DNA of 64,000 nt from Streptomyces bacillaris (GTDB lineage: Bacteria; Actinomycetota; Actinomycetes; Streptomycetales; Streptomycetaceae), in NCBI RefSeq assembly GCF_003268675.1, contig NZ_CP029378.1, positions 6,262,001 through 6,326,000 on the forward strand, read 5' to 3'. Position 1 is the stretch's first letter. Every line of letters starts with the position of its first letter. The notes beneath the pieces are model-generated. The model saw only the letters and a list, made by a program, of their open reading frames with translations, had not been told where the DNA came from and ran no database searches. A program made the position numbers and the translations under genes. This document shows positions 1 to 8,816 of this stretch, in pieces.

Positions 1-1
1 T

Positions 2-199
2 GTGAAGATGCGCGAGGACTACATCGCCGACACCGTCGAGCTGGTGAAGTCCCAGCGCGTCCTGGTCCTGCTCCTCACCTCGTACCTGCCCTGGGGCTTC
101 CTGGGCCTGGGCATCGGACTGCTCGCACTGGCGCTCTGGCTGGAGGCGCGCTCGCGGCAGCCGGTGAGCCCGCGGCCGGAAGGCCCTACGAGCGCTTGA
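2..199 (+). CDS. C-terminal end of a membrane protein, 5' truncated
   Basis: The reading frame is open to the left edge, so only the last 65 or so residues are present. They contain one clear hydrophobic segment (about residues 20-45, rich in Leu, Gly and Ala) followed by a short basic, proline-rich tail ending at the stop at 197-199. This is what the carboxy-terminal membrane anchor of a larger actinobacterial envelope protein looks like; a DUF3068-type protein is possible but cannot be shown from so little sequence. Its 3' end overlaps by a few bases the 3' end of the helicase gene on the other strand, so the two genes converge without a spacer. Confidence 0.5.
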   Translation: MKMREDYIADTVELVKSQRVLVLLLTSYLPWGFLGLGIGLLALALWLEARSRQPVSPRPEGPTSA

Positions 200-2855
200 G
201 CCGCGCCGAGGTGTACCGCGTCGCCTGTACGGTCGCGGGGTCCTCCGGCCACGGATGCTTCGGGTAGCGGCCGCGCAGCTCCGCGCGTACGGCCTTGTAG
301 CCGTCCTGCCAGAACGACGCCAGGTCCGCCGTCACGGCCGCGGGTCGCCCGGCGGGGGAGAGGAGGTGGACCAGGACCGGCACCCCGGCCACCCGGGGCG
401 TCTCGGCCAGCCCGAACAACTCCTGGAGTTTCACCGCCAGTACGGGCTGTTCGCCGCCGTACTCGATACGGATACGGGAGCCGCTCGGCACCTCGATCCG
501 CTCCGGCGCCAGCTCGTCCAGCCGTACGGCCTCGCCCGTCGCCCACGGCAGCAGCCGGCGCAGCGCCTGGCCCGCGTCGATCCGCCCCAGGTCCGCCCTG
601 CGGCGGGCCCGGGACAGCTCCGGCTCCAGCCAGGCGCCCGGGTCCGCGAGGAGCGCCCCGTCCGACACGTCCGGCCACGGCGCCCCCACCACCCGGTGCA
701 GGAACGCCAGCCGCAGCCGCAACTGCTCACTGTCCCGGCTCCACCGCAGCAGCCCGAGCCCCTCCCGTTCCAGCCCCTCCAGCAGGGCCCCGCGCACCAG
801 CTCCGGATCGGGCTGCTTCAGCGGGCGGACCGCCAGCTCCACCGCCCCCACCCGGGCCACCGACCGGGCCACCACATCACCGTCGGCCCACCGGACCTCC
901 TCGCCGCGCACCCGCAGCTGCCCGGCGGCCAGGAGCGCGGTCCCCTCGTCGATCACCGCCGCCAGCCGTACGCGCGCCGAGGCCGCGTGGGCGGGCCGGT
1001 CCGCGACGGCGACGGCGAGCCAGGGCGCGCTGCGCAGCCGCGAGGAGTCCCCCAGCTCCGCGCCCGTCCCCGACACCATGAGGAACGCCCCCTCGCCCCG
1101 GGCCCGCGCCACCCGCTCGGGAAAGGCCAGGGCGGCGACGAGCCCGACAACGGCGTCATCGGAGCGCCCCTCACCGGAGCCGGAGCCCGCGCTTGTGCCC
1201 GGCACGGCCCCGGAGCCCGAACCGGACCTGGAGCCCGCGCTTGTGCCCGGCGCGGCCCCGGAGCCCGAACCGGACCTGGAGCCCGCCCCTGTACCTGGCG
1301 CGGCCCCGGAGCCCGTGCCCGGCGATTTCCCGGTGCCGGTGCCGGAGCCCGCGCCGTCCACCTGGGCCGACAGCCGCCGCACCTCCTGCTTCCAGCGGCC
1401 CGCGTACCCGTCCTGGCCCCGGCGGGCCGTCCGCAGCGCCGCCGCCAGATCGTCCCCGTACTCCCTCGGCGGCTCCTCGCTCAGCAGCGCCACCACCTCC
1501 GCCGCCCGCCGCGCCCCGACCTCCGCGGCCCCGTCGAGGAGCGCCCGCGCCAGCCGGGGGTGCAGCCCGAGGCGGGACATCCGTACGCCCCGGTCGGTGA
1601 CCCGGCCCGCCGCGTCCACGGCCCCGATCGCTCCCAGCACCTCCCGGGCGGCGGCCATCGCCCCGGCGGGCGGCGGGTCCAGCAGGGCGAGCGAGGAGGC
1701 CTCCGGATCGCCCCAGCACGCCGCCTGCAGCGCGAACGCGGCGAGGTCGGCCACCTTGATCTCCGGGGTCGGGAAGCGCGAGAGCCGCCCGTCCTCGGCC
1801 TGCTCCCAGCACCGGTACACCGCACCGGCCGCCTCCCGCCCCGCCCGGCCCGCCCGCTGCCGCCCGGCCGCCTGCGAGGCCCGTACGGTGGTCAGGGCAC
1901 TCAGCCCCCGGGCATGGTCGGTACGGGGCTCGCGGGCCAGACCCGAGTCGACGACGACCCGCACGCCGGGCACCGTCAGCGACGACTCCGCCACCGAGGT
2001 CGCCAGCACCACCCGCCGTACGCCGGACGACCCGGCCAGCACCGCGTCCTGCACGGCGGCCGGGGCGCGCCCGTGCACCTGGAGCACCTCCGCGTCCACC
2101 CCGGCCAGCTGCCCGGCCACCCGCGCGATCTCCCCGACACCCGGCAGGAAGCAGAGCACGTCCCCCTCCCGCTCACCGAGCGCCCGCCGCACAGTCGCCG
2201 CCACATGCGTCAGCAACGCCGGATCGACGCGCATCCCGTGCGGAGGCTTCACCGGCCGCGCGGGCGGCGCCCAGACCACCTCCACCGGATACGAGACCCC
2301 CTCGGCCTCGACCACCGGGGCATCGCCCAGCAGCCGCGCCCACCCCTCCGCGTCCGTCGTCGCGGAGGCCGCCACCAGCCGCAGATCGGGCCGGATCGCC
2401 TCCCGTACGTCGAGGAGGAAGGCGGCCACCGTGTCCGCGTCCAGATGGCGCTCGTGGCACTCGTCGATGATCACCACGTCCACCCCGGCCAGCTCCTGGT
2501 CGCGCTGGAGCCGCTGGAGCAGCACCCCGGTGGTCACGACCTCCACCACGGTGTCCGGGCCCACCACGCGCTCGCCGCGCACGGTGAAGCCGACCCGGCC
2601 GCCCGGCCGCTCCCCGAGCAGCCAGGCCATCCGCCGCGCCGCCGCCCGCGCGGCGATCCGCCGCGGCTCGGCCACCACGACCCGCCGCACCGGCCCGTCC
2701 CCGGTCAGCCCGGCCAGGACCAGCGGCACGAGGGTCGTCTTGCCGGTGCCGGGCGGGGCGCAGAGGACGGCGACGCCCCGGTCGTCGAGCGCGCGCTCCA
2801 GGGCGGGGACGGCGGTGCGGACGGGGAGGCGGTCCAGGGCTTCGGTGCGGATCAC
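186..2855 (-). CDS. hrpB: ATP-dependent RNA helicase HrpB
   Basis: An 889-residue DExH-box helicase. Visible motifs are Walker A (PPGTGKTT, residues about 37-44), the DECHERH box, SATTD (motif III) and the QRAGRAGR motif VI, followed by the HrpB-specific C-terminal half ending at YTSARLKRS. The family unwinds RNA using NTP; the cellular role of bacterial HrpB is poorly defined. The start is GTG at 2855. The odd part is a Gly/Ser/Thr-rich insertion at about residues 497-563, built from three copies of a 16-residue repeat, which interrupts the helicase core-to-C-terminal junction. The gene lies alone, convergent with the membrane-protein tail and followed upstream by a methyltransferase gene on the same strand. 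Confidence 0.93.
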   Translation of the reverse strand: MIRTEALDRLPVRTAVPALERALDDRGVAVLCAPPGTGKTTLVPLVLAGLTGDGPVRRVVVAEPRRIAARAAARRMAWLLGERPGGRVGFTVRGERVVGPDTVVEVVTTGVLLQRLQRDQELAGVDVVIIDECHERHLDADTVAAFLLDVREAIRPDLRLVAASATTDAEGWARLLGDAPVVEAEGVSYPVEVVWAPPARPVKPPHGMRVDPALLTHVAATVRRALGEREGDVLCFLPGVGEIARVAGQLAGVDAEVLQVHGRAPAAVQDAVLAGSSGVRRVVLATSVAESSLTVPGVRVVVDSGLAREPRTDHARGLSALTTVRASQAAGRQRAGRAGREAAGAVYRCWEQAEDGRLSRFPTPEIKVADLAAFALQAACWGDPEASSLALLDPPPAGAMAAAREVLGAIGAVDAAGRVTDRGVRMSRLGLHPRLARALLDGAAEVGARRAAEVVALLSEEPPREYGDDLAAALRTARRGQDGYAGRWKQEVRRLSAQVDGAGSGTGTGKSPGTGSGAAPGTGAGSRSGSGSGAAPGTSAGSRSGSGSGAVPGTSAGSGSGEGRSDDAVVGLVAALAFPERVARARGEGAFLMVSGTGAELGDSSRLRSAPWLAVAVADRPAHAASARVRLAAVIDEGTALLAAGQLRVRGEEVRWADGDVVARSVARVGAVELAVRPLKQPDPELVRGALLEGLEREGLGLLRWSRDSEQLRLRLAFLHRVVGAPWPDVSDGALLADPGAWLEPELSRARRRADLGRIDAGQALRRLLPWATGEAVRLDELAPERIEVPSGSRIRIEYGGEQPVLAVKLQELFGLAETPRVAGVPVLVHLLSPAGRPAAVTADLASFWQDGYKAVRAELRGRYPKHPWPEDPATVQATRYTSARLKRS
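1183..1326. repeat. 48-bp in-frame minisatellite inside hrpB
   Basis: Three copies of a 48-base unit start at 1183, 1231 and 1279. The first two differ at a single position or so; the third is more diverged. As 48 is a multiple of three, each copy adds 16 residues of Gly/Ser/Thr-rich sequence (pattern APGTSAGSRSGSGSG) to HrpB without changing the frame. Confidence 0.9.
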
Positions 2856-2942
2856 GGTCCCAGTGTCGTACGGGCGCTTCCGGTGCGGACGGTCGGTCCC
2901 GCCCGCACACGAAGCCTCGGTCCCGCTCGCAGAGGAAGAGTC

Positions 2943-3773
2943 TCAGTCCCGCTCGCACACGAAGATCGCCGTTCCCGGGATCAGGTTGCCCCGGAGCGGG
3001 GACCAGCCGCCCCACTCCTGGTCGTTCCACTCGGGCCATTCCGGTTCGACCAGGTCGAGCAGCCGGAAACCGCCCGCCACCACGTCCCGCACCCGGTCAC
3101 CGAGCGTGCGGTGGTGTTCCACATAGACCGCGTTGCCGTCCTCGTCCTGCTCGACGTAGGGGACCCGGTCGAAGTAGGAGGCGGCGACGGAGAGGCCCTC
3201 GGGCCCCGGCTCGTCCGGGAACGCCCAGCGGATCGGGTGCGTCACGGAGAAGACCCACCGCCCGCCGGGCCGCAGCACCCGGTGGACCTCGCGGAAGACC
3301 CGTACGGGATCGGCGACGAAGGGCACCGCCCCGTACGCGGAGCAGGCCAGGTCGAAGGAGGCGTCCCGGAACGGCAGCCGGCCCGCGTCCGCCTCCACCA
3401 GCGGGATCCCCTCGCCGATGCGCAGGGCGTGCTGGAGCTGGCGGTGGGAGAGGTCGAGCGCCACCGGGCGGGCGCCCTGCGCGGCCAGCCAGCGCGAGCA
3501 CTGGGCGGCCCCGGCGCCGATCTCCAGGATGTCCAGCCCCTTGAGGGAGGCGGCGGGCCCCAGCAGGCCGGCCTCGGCCTCGTCGAGCCCCTCGGGGCCC
3601 CAGACGAAGCGGTCGTCCCCCAGGAAGCCGCCGTGGTCGTTCTGGTACTCGTCGGCGTTCCGGTCCCACCAGCCGCGGCTGGCGCGGCTGCTCTCCGCCT
3701 CGTCGGCCGCGCGCCGGGTCGCTTCGGGCTCCGCAGGTTCGCCGGAGTGGGTGCCGTGGATCTCTTGGCTCAT
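2943..3773 (-). CDS. Class I SAM-dependent methyltransferase
   Basis: 276 residues with a Rossmann-type methyltransferase fold. The SAM-binding motif I is ILEIGAGAAQCSRWL at about residues 80-95, followed by an acidic motif II region (ALDLSH), the FDLACSAYGAVPFV stretch and the late RVLRPGGRWVFSVTHPIRW segment typical of Methyltransf_11/25 enzymes. The substrate cannot be told from sequence. Start is the ATG at 3773. It lies divergently to rpsA across a 424-base spacer and upstream of hrpB on the same strand with an 87-base gap, so co-transcription with hrpB is possible but not shown. Confidence 0.85.
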   Translation of the reverse strand: MSQEIHGTHSGEPAEPEATRRAADEAESSRASRGWWDRNADEYQNDHGGFLGDDRFVWGPEGLDEAEAGLLGPAASLKGLDILEIGAGAAQCSRWLAAQGARPVALDLSHRQLQHALRIGEGIPLVEADAGRLPFRDASFDLACSAYGAVPFVADPVRVFREVHRVLRPGGRWVFSVTHPIRWAFPDEPGPEGLSVAASYFDRVPYVEQDEDGNAVYVEHHRTLGDRVRDVVAGGFRLLDLVEPEWPEWNDQEWGGWSPLRGNLIPGTAIFVCERD

Positions 3774-4197
3774 CGTGCCCGTCGTTGTAGTTTGCCTTCA
3801 CTCGCCGCACGCGGTACGGACCAGAGGCGGTACCGCGAGAGGGACGCGTGTGCGCGACGTCTTGCCGCACTGCCGTATTGTGTACGGGTCGATCGGCCCG
3901 AACACGCCTCGGAGAACAGGAGTTGCTCCGGTACGGGGCCGTGGTGCCCCTCGGTTCGCGCCTGCGCGCATTGACCCTGTCCGGCTGCCCCCGTATGCTA
4001 CAAGTTGCGCTGCGAGCCTGCGCGCCTCAGACCTAGCAGGCCGCGCTCGCGTCTGTTGCATGTCCCCTCGGTTGTCGAGGCGTCTCTCCGGAAACGGATT
4101 GCGCGCTTTCCAGGCTGTCCGGCTTCTGCAGAGGCGATACGGGCTTTCGGCGTAGCAGTACCTACGACTCTCTGTCCGTACCGGAGCCCTTTCCCAC
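3774..4197. other. 424-base divergent spacer, rpsA promoter and leader
   Basis: No gene is supported here. The spacer separates the minus-strand methyltransferase from rpsA. It holds the strong rpsA promoter at 3971-3999 and therefore an untranslated rpsA leader of about 190 bases (roughly 4006-4197). Long S1 leaders are used for autogenous control in other bacteria, so the leader may be regulatory. I could not identify a specific protein-binding hairpin by eye. Confidence 0.6.
3971..3999 (+). promoter_or_regulatory. Predicted rpsA promoter
   Basis: TTGACC (3971-3976), a 17-base spacer and TATGCT (3994-3999). This is close to the sigma-70/HrdB consensus, with optimal spacing, and is unusually good for such GC-rich DNA. 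That fits a strongly expressed ribosomal protein gene. Transcription would begin near 4006. Confidence 0.7.
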
Positions 4198-5709
4198 ATG
4201 ACGAGCAGCACCGAGACCACCGCCACCACTCCGCAGGTTGCGGTCAACGACATCGGCGACGCGGACGCGTTCCTCGCGGCGATCGACGAGACGATCAAGT
4301 ACTTCAACGACGGCGACATCGTTGACGGTGTCATCGTCAAGGTTGACCGGGACGAGGTTCTCCTCGACATCGGTTACAAGACCGAAGGTGTCATCCCGAG
4401 CCGCGAGCTCTCGATCAAGCACGACGTCGACCCGAACGAGGTCGTCAAGGTCGGCGACGAGATCGAGGCCCTGGTTCTCCAGAAGGAGGACAAGGAAGGC
4501 CGCCTGATCCTCTCGAAGAAGCGCGCTCAGTACGAGCGTGCCTGGGGCACCATCGAGAAGATCAAGGAAGAGGACGGCATCGTCACCGGTACCGTCATCG
4601 AGGTCGTCAAGGGTGGTCTCATCCTCGACATCGGCCTCCGCGGCTTCCTCCCGGCGTCGCTCGTCGAGATGCGTCGTGTCCGCGACCTCCAGCCCTACGT
4701 GGGCAAGGAGCTCGAGGCGAAGATCATTGAGCTGGACAAGAACCGCAACAACGTGGTCCTGTCCCGCCGTGCCTGGCTCGAGCAGACCCAGTCCGAGGTT
4801 CGCCAGACGTTCCTCACCACCCTGCAGAAGGGTCAGGTCCGCTCCGGCGTCGTCTCCTCGATTGTCAACTTCGGTGCCTTCGTGGACCTGGGCGGCGTCG
4901 ACGGTCTCGTGCACGTCTCCGAGCTCTCCTGGAAGCACATCGACCACCCCTCCGAGGTCGTCGAGGTCGGTCAGGAAGTCACCGTCGAGGTCCTCGACGT
5001 CGACATGGACCGCGAGCGCGTCTCCCTGTCGCTCAAGGCGACGCAGGAAGACCCGTGGCAGCAGTTCGCCCGGACGCACCAGATCGGTCAGGTCGTCCCG
5101 GGTAAGGTCACCAAGCTCGTTCCGTTCGGTGCGTTCGTCCGCGTCGACGAGGGCATCGAGGGTCTGGTCCACATCTCCGAGCTGGCCGAGCGCCACGTGG
5201 AGATCCCGGAGCAGGTCGTCCAGGTCAACGACGAGATCTTCGTCAAGGTCATCGACATCGACCTCGAGCGCCGCCGCATCAGCCTCTCGCTGAAGCAGGC
5301 CAACGAGTCCTTCGGTGGCGACCCGGCCTCGGTCGAGTTCGACCCGACCCTGTACGGCATGGCCGCGTCCTACGACGACCAGGGCAACTACATCTACCCC
5401 GAGGGCTTCGACCCCGAGACCAACGACTGGCTCGAGGGCTTCGAGGCGCAGCGCGAGGTCTGGGAGACCCAGTACGCCGAGGCGCAGCAGCGCTTCGAGC
5501 AGCACCAGGCCCAGGTCATCAAGAGCCGCGAGGCCGACGAGGCCGCCGCTGCCGAGGGCGCTGCCGCCCCGGCCGGCGCCGCTCCGGCCGCCTCGGGCGG
5601 CTCCGGTGGCGGTTCGTACTCCTCGGAGTCGGCGGACAACTCCGGCGCCCTGGCGTCGGACGAGGCCCTGGCCGCGCTGCGCGAGAAGCTGGCGGGCGGC
5701 CAGAGCTGA
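4198..5709 (+). CDS. rpsA: 30S ribosomal protein S1
   Basis: 503 residues with four S1 RNA-binding (OB-fold) repeats at about residues 36-105, 123-188, 209-277 and 294-363. These are followed by an acidic, then Ala/Gly/Ser-rich low-complexity tail. S1 binds mRNA leaders on the 30S subunit and aids initiation. The four-repeat form is usual in actinobacteria (E. coli has six). The repeats carry the family signatures GFLPASLVEMRRVRDL and GAFVDLGGVDGLVHVSELSWKHI. The start ATG at 4198 follows a GGAG at 4183-4186. Codon use shows more U-ending codons than neighbouring genes, as expected for a highly expressed gene. A strong terminator follows at 5769. Confidence 0.98.
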   Translation: MTSSTETTATTPQVAVNDIGDADAFLAAIDETIKYFNDGDIVDGVIVKVDRDEVLLDIGYKTEGVIPSRELSIKHDVDPNEVVKVGDEIEALVLQKEDKEGRLILSKKRAQYERAWGTIEKIKEEDGIVTGTVIEVVKGGLILDIGLRGFLPASLVEMRRVRDLQPYVGKELEAKIIELDKNRNNVVLSRRAWLEQTQSEVRQTFLTTLQKGQVRSGVVSSIVNFGAFVDLGGVDGLVHVSELSWKHIDHPSEVVEVGQEVTVEVLDVDMDRERVSLSLKATQEDPWQQFARTHQIGQVVPGKVTKLVPFGAFVRVDEGIEGLVHISELAERHVEIPEQVVQVNDEIFVKVIDIDLERRRISLSLKQANESFGGDPASVEFDPTLYGMAASYDDQGNYIYPEGFDPETNDWLEGFEAQREVWETQYAEAQQRFEQHQAQVIKSREADEAAAAEGAAAPAGAAPAASGGSGGGSYSSESADNSGALASDEALAALREKLAGGQS

Positions 5710-5768
5710 CGCTCTGACCCCCGACGGCTCATCGGCTGCGGTAGAGCCCGAGTTGTAGAGCACTGAGT

Positions 5769-5798
5769 GAGGCCCGTCCCCTTCGGGGGGCGGGCCTC
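5769..5798. terminator. Intrinsic terminator after rpsA
   Basis: Inverted repeat: GAGGCCCG at 5769-5776 pairs with CGGGCCTC at 5791-5798, with additional G-C pairs inside. It lies 60 bases after the rpsA stop and just before the convergent beta-helix gene, so it can serve both strands. Confidence 0.8.
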
Positions 5799-5819
5799 AT
5801 GCGCGTACAGGGGTACTGG

Positions 5820-6779
5820 TCAGGGCGTGACAGCGATGTTGGTGAGTCCGTTGCCTCCGGTGACGGTGTTGCTCGCGTGGACCGTGGTGCGGCAGGTGGC
5901 GCTGTTGTTGGTGACGTTGATGGCGAGCCGGCGGTCCCCGGTGGCGCCGGTCAGGTCCGAGGTGTTGTTGCGGAAGACGGTGCCGCAGCCCCATCCGGGC
6001 CGCTGGGTGTGGGTCTCGTAGCCGTTGTTGGTGGTACGGGTGCCCCGATTGCCCTCCACCAGGACGTCGTTGCCCTTCACATCGACCCAGGAGTCGTCGT
6101 AGTTGGCGCCGGTGAGCCCGCTGCCGTCGAAGGTGTTGCCGATGATCCGGGCGCCGGTGGTGCCTTCCTTGATGTCGACGTTCTCGCCGCGGACATCCGG
6201 CCCGATGGTGTTGTTCAGGATCTGCGCGTTGTCGCTCCGGTCGGTGAGGTCGTTCGCCGTCCCGACGTACACGCCCTCGCCCATCCCGCGCCCGTTCTGC
6301 CCCGTGTCGTAGATGCGGGAGTTCTTCAGCACGCCGTCGCGGCTGGACTTGCGGAAGTGGACGCCCTCCATGTCGAGGTCGTGGACGGTGACCGAGTCGA
6401 TGACGACGCCGTTCGCCGCGTCGGCCATGATCCCCTTCTGGCCGCCCTTGATGGTCACCCCGTGGACCGTCCAGTACGAGGCGCCGTTGAGGTGCAGCCC
6501 GTAGCCGCCGCCCGCCGTCAGGACGGCCCTGCTGGAGCCGGTGAGGATGATACGGGCGCCGGAGGTGCCGGGACGGGTGGCCTTGAAGTTCCCGGTGTAG
6601 GTGCCGTCGGCGAGCCGGATCGTGTCGCCGGGGGAGACGGTGGTGAGCGCCGACTTCAGCTGGGCGGCGGTGGACACGTCGATCACGGCCGCGTGCGCGG
6701 GCCCGGCGCCGGTCAGGACCAGCCCGCCGGAGGCGAGGACGGCGGTCAGCAGGGCGGTGAGGGGGGTGCGGGGGCGCAT
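5820..6779 (-). CDS. Secreted right-handed parallel beta-helix protein
   Basis: 319 residues from the ATG at 6779. An N-terminal Sec signal peptide (basic MRPRTPL, hydrophobic stretch, cleavage near GPAHAA) is followed by IDVSTAAQLKSAL and SPGDTIRLADGTYTG, the opening of many polysaccharide lyases and chondroitinase-B-like enzymes. Next come repeated coils with N-rich ladders (ILNNTIGP, IIGNTFDG, RNNTSDLTG) typical of Beta_helix/PL6/pectate-lyase-like folds. It is therefore an exported carbohydrate-active protein or a polysaccharide-binding structural relative. No catalytic residues could be assigned, so the substrate is open. It stands alone, convergent with rpsA. Longer forms starting upstream would lack the signal peptide at the N terminus. 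Confidence 0.8.
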   Translation of the reverse strand: MRPRTPLTALLTAVLASGGLVLTGAGPAHAAVIDVSTAAQLKSALTTVSPGDTIRLADGTYTGNFKATRPGTSGARIILTGSSRAVLTAGGGYGLHLNGASYWTVHGVTIKGGQKGIMADAANGVVIDSVTVHDLDMEGVHFRKSSRDGVLKNSRIYDTGQNGRGMGEGVYVGTANDLTDRSDNAQILNNTIGPDVRGENVDIKEGTTGARIIGNTFDGSGLTGANYDDSWVDVKGNDVLVEGNRGTRTTNNGYETHTQRPGWGCGTVFRNNTSDLTGATGDRRLAINVTNNSATCRTTVHASNTVTGGNGLTNIAVTP

Positions 6780-7048
6780 GGGGGAGCCTTCCCGTCGGAA
6801 TCGGAGGGTCCGGAATGTTCCCGTACATGAATGGAGGGCGCATCCCTGAACGTGTTGCCCAGTGACGGTAGGGACGGCGGCGGGGTGCGTCAAGGTCTGG
6901 ACCAATAATGGGTGTGCCCTGGCCGGGGCGCCTCAGGTGTGTCTCAACTGGCCTCCCGCGAAGTCCCGTTGCCGGAAGGTGCGGTCGCGGGGAATGCTCA
7001 TGGAGCCGGCCGCGTTCTTCCCAGGGAACACGAGGAGGAGCGGTAACC

Positions 7049-7987
7049 GTGCCTGATCCGCAGAGTTTGTACGAATGGGAGCCGAAGGGCCTGGCCGTCG
7101 TCGACATGGCGCTGGCCCAGGAGTCGGCCGGCCTGGTCATGCTCTACCACTTCGACGGATACATCGACGCGGGCGAGACCGGCGAGCAGATCGTCGAGGG
7201 CCTGCTCGAAACGCTGCCCCACCAGGTCGTGGCCCGCTTCGACCACGACCGGCTCGTCGACTACCGGGCCCGGCGCCCCCTGCTGACCTTCCGGCGCGAC
7301 CGCTGGACCGCCTTCGAGGCCCCGACCCTGGAGGTCCGGGTCGTCCAGGACGCCACCGGAGCGCCCTTCCTGCTGCTGTCGGGCCCGGAGCCGGACGTGG
7401 AGTGGGAGCGGTTCGCCGCCGCCGTCGAGCAGATCGTCGAGCGCCTCGGCGTCCGCCTCACGGTCAACTTCCACGGCATCCCCATGGGCGTCCCGCACAC
7501 CCGCCCCGTCGGCATCACCCCGCACGGCAACCGCACCGACCTGATGCCGGGCCACCGCAGCCCCTTCGACGAGGCCCAGGTACCCGGCTCGGCGGAGTCC
7601 CTCATCGAGTACCGGCTGATGGAGGCCGGCCACGACGTCCTCGGGGTCGCCACCCACGTCCCGCACTACGTGGCCCGCTCCGCCTACCCGGACGCGGCCC
7701 TGACCGCGCTGGAGGCGATCACCGCCGCGACCGGCCTGGTCCTGCCCGCCCTCGCGCACTCCCTGCGCACCGAGGCCCACCGCACCCAGACCGAGATCGA
7801 CCGGCAGATCCGCCAGGGCGACGAGGAACTGGTCTCCCTCGTCGAGGGCCTGGAGCACCAGTACGACGCGGTCGCCGGCTCCGAGACGCGCGGCAACCTG
7901 GTCGCCGAACCGGTGGACCTGCCCTCCGCCGACGAGATCGGCCGCGAGTTCGAGCGCTTCCTCGCGGAGCGGGAGGGCGACGGCTGA
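7049..7987 (+). CDS. PAC2 family protein (proteasome-assembly-chaperone-like)
   Basis: 312 residues beginning at GTG 7049, chosen because GAGGAGGAG at 7032-7040 is an ideal ribosome-binding site. The PAC2 (ATP-grasp-superfamily-like) fold is shown by VMLYHFDGYIDAGETGEQ near the N terminus and FHGIPMGVPHTRPVGITPHG in the middle. Actinobacterial PAC2 proteins resemble the eukaryotic 20S-proteasome assembly chaperone, but their own role is not settled. It precedes coaE by 31 bases on the same strand. Confidence 0.85.
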   Translation: MPDPQSLYEWEPKGLAVVDMALAQESAGLVMLYHFDGYIDAGETGEQIVEGLLETLPHQVVARFDHDRLVDYRARRPLLTFRRDRWTAFEAPTLEVRVVQDATGAPFLLLSGPEPDVEWERFAAAVEQIVERLGVRLTVNFHGIPMGVPHTRPVGITPHGNRTDLMPGHRSPFDEAQVPGSAESLIEYRLMEAGHDVLGVATHVPHYVARSAYPDAALTALEAITAATGLVLPALAHSLRTEAHRTQTEIDRQIRQGDEELVSLVEGLEHQYDAVAGSETRGNLVAEPVDLPSADEIGREFERFLAEREGDG

Positions 7988-8005
7988 GCGCCCCGGCCGG
8001 GGCCG

Positions 8006-8011
8006 TAGGCT
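8006..8011 (+). promoter_or_regulatory. -10 element TAGGCT, leaderless coaE
   Basis: TAGGCT fits TANNNT and ends exactly 7 bases before the coaE ATG. There is no ribosome-binding site in that gap, so transcription most likely starts at the A of the ATG. Confidence 0.5.
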
Positions 8012-8018
8012 GCGGCCC

Positions 8019-8627
8019 ATGCTGAAAGTGGGCCTGACCGGCGGGATCGGCGCCGGCAAGAGCGAAGTGTCGCGGCTGCTCGTCTCGTACGGGGCCGTGC
8101 TGATCGACTCCGACCGGATCGCGCGCGAGGTCGTCGAGCCCGGAACCCCCGGACTCGCGGCCGTGGTCGAGGAGTTCGGGCCGGACATCCTGGCCCCCGA
8201 CGGGACCCTGGACCGTGCGGCGCTCGGCGCGGTCGTCTTCGCCGACCCGGACCGCCGCGCCGCGCTCAACGCGATCGTCCACCCCCTGGTCGGCGCCCGC
8301 GCCGCCGAGCTGGAGCGGGAGGCGGGCGCGGAGGCCGTCGTCATCCATGACGTACCGCTGCTGGCCGAGAACGGCCTCGCGCCCCTCTACGACCTGGTCG
8401 TCGTCGTGGACGCGTCCGCCGAGACCCAGCTCGACCGGCTGGTGAACCTGCGCGGAATGACCGAGTCCGACGCGCGTGCCCGGATGGCCGCCCAGGCGAC
8501 CCGCGAGGAACGCCTCGCCGTCGCCGATCTGACCGTGGACAACGACGGACCGCTGGAGGCCCTGGAGCCGCAGGTCCGCGGGGTCTGGGAGGAACTGCTG
8601 CGCCGGGCGGCCGCCACCACCGGCTGA
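8019..8627 (+). CDS. coaE: Dephospho-CoA kinase
   Basis: 202 residues, the normal length for the short form of CoaE, which phosphorylates the 3'-OH of the ribose in dephospho-CoA as the last step of coenzyme A synthesis. The P-loop GGIGAGKS is at residues 8-15, followed by LIDSDRIAREVVEPGTPG (substrate-binding DxD-type region), the HPLV segment and HDVPLLAENGL. The actinobacterial C-terminal extension seen in mycobacteria is absent. The gene appears leaderless. Its 3' end merges into a degenerate tandem repeat. Confidence 0.96.
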   Translation: MLKVGLTGGIGAGKSEVSRLLVSYGAVLIDSDRIAREVVEPGTPGLAAVVEEFGPDILAPDGTLDRAALGAVVFADPDRRAALNAIVHPLVGARAAELEREAGAEAVVIHDVPLLAENGLAPLYDLVVVVDASAETQLDRLVNLRGMTESDARARMAAQATREERLAVADLTVDNDGPLEALEPQVRGVWEELLRRAAATTG

Positions 8628-8786
8628 CCCCGGGCACCGCGGACCGCATCAGCCATCACCGGCCGAACCGGGGTGCCACCGGCTGGATCCGGGCTTCATC
8701 GGCTGAACCAGGGCGCCACCACCGGCTGGACCCGGCCATCACCGGCCGAGTCCGGGCCGGAATAGCGGCCACCGGCCGGATGTTGA
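8612..8786. repeat. Degenerate 20-23 bp tandem repeats after coaE
   Basis: About six imperfect copies of a unit resembling CACCGGCTGGACCCGGGC (alternating with ATCACCGGCCGA) run from the last codons of coaE to just before the TPR gene. The coaE stop region (GCCACCACCGGCTGACC) is itself the first copy. No gene or clear terminator lies in this 189-base spacer. Confidence 0.65.
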
Positions 8787-8816
8787 AAACGCGGGAGCGA
8801 AGGGAAGGATGCGACC

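Noticed and set aside
255..3974. Very long plus-strand open frame opposite hrpB and the methyltransferase
   Set aside because: It lies antisense to well-recognised genes, is Arg/Pro/Gly-rich without any domain, and is a by-product of high GC content.
5820..6905. Longer N-terminal form of the beta-helix protein
   Set aside because: The extra 42 residues would bury the signal peptide; ATG 6779 is the sensible start.
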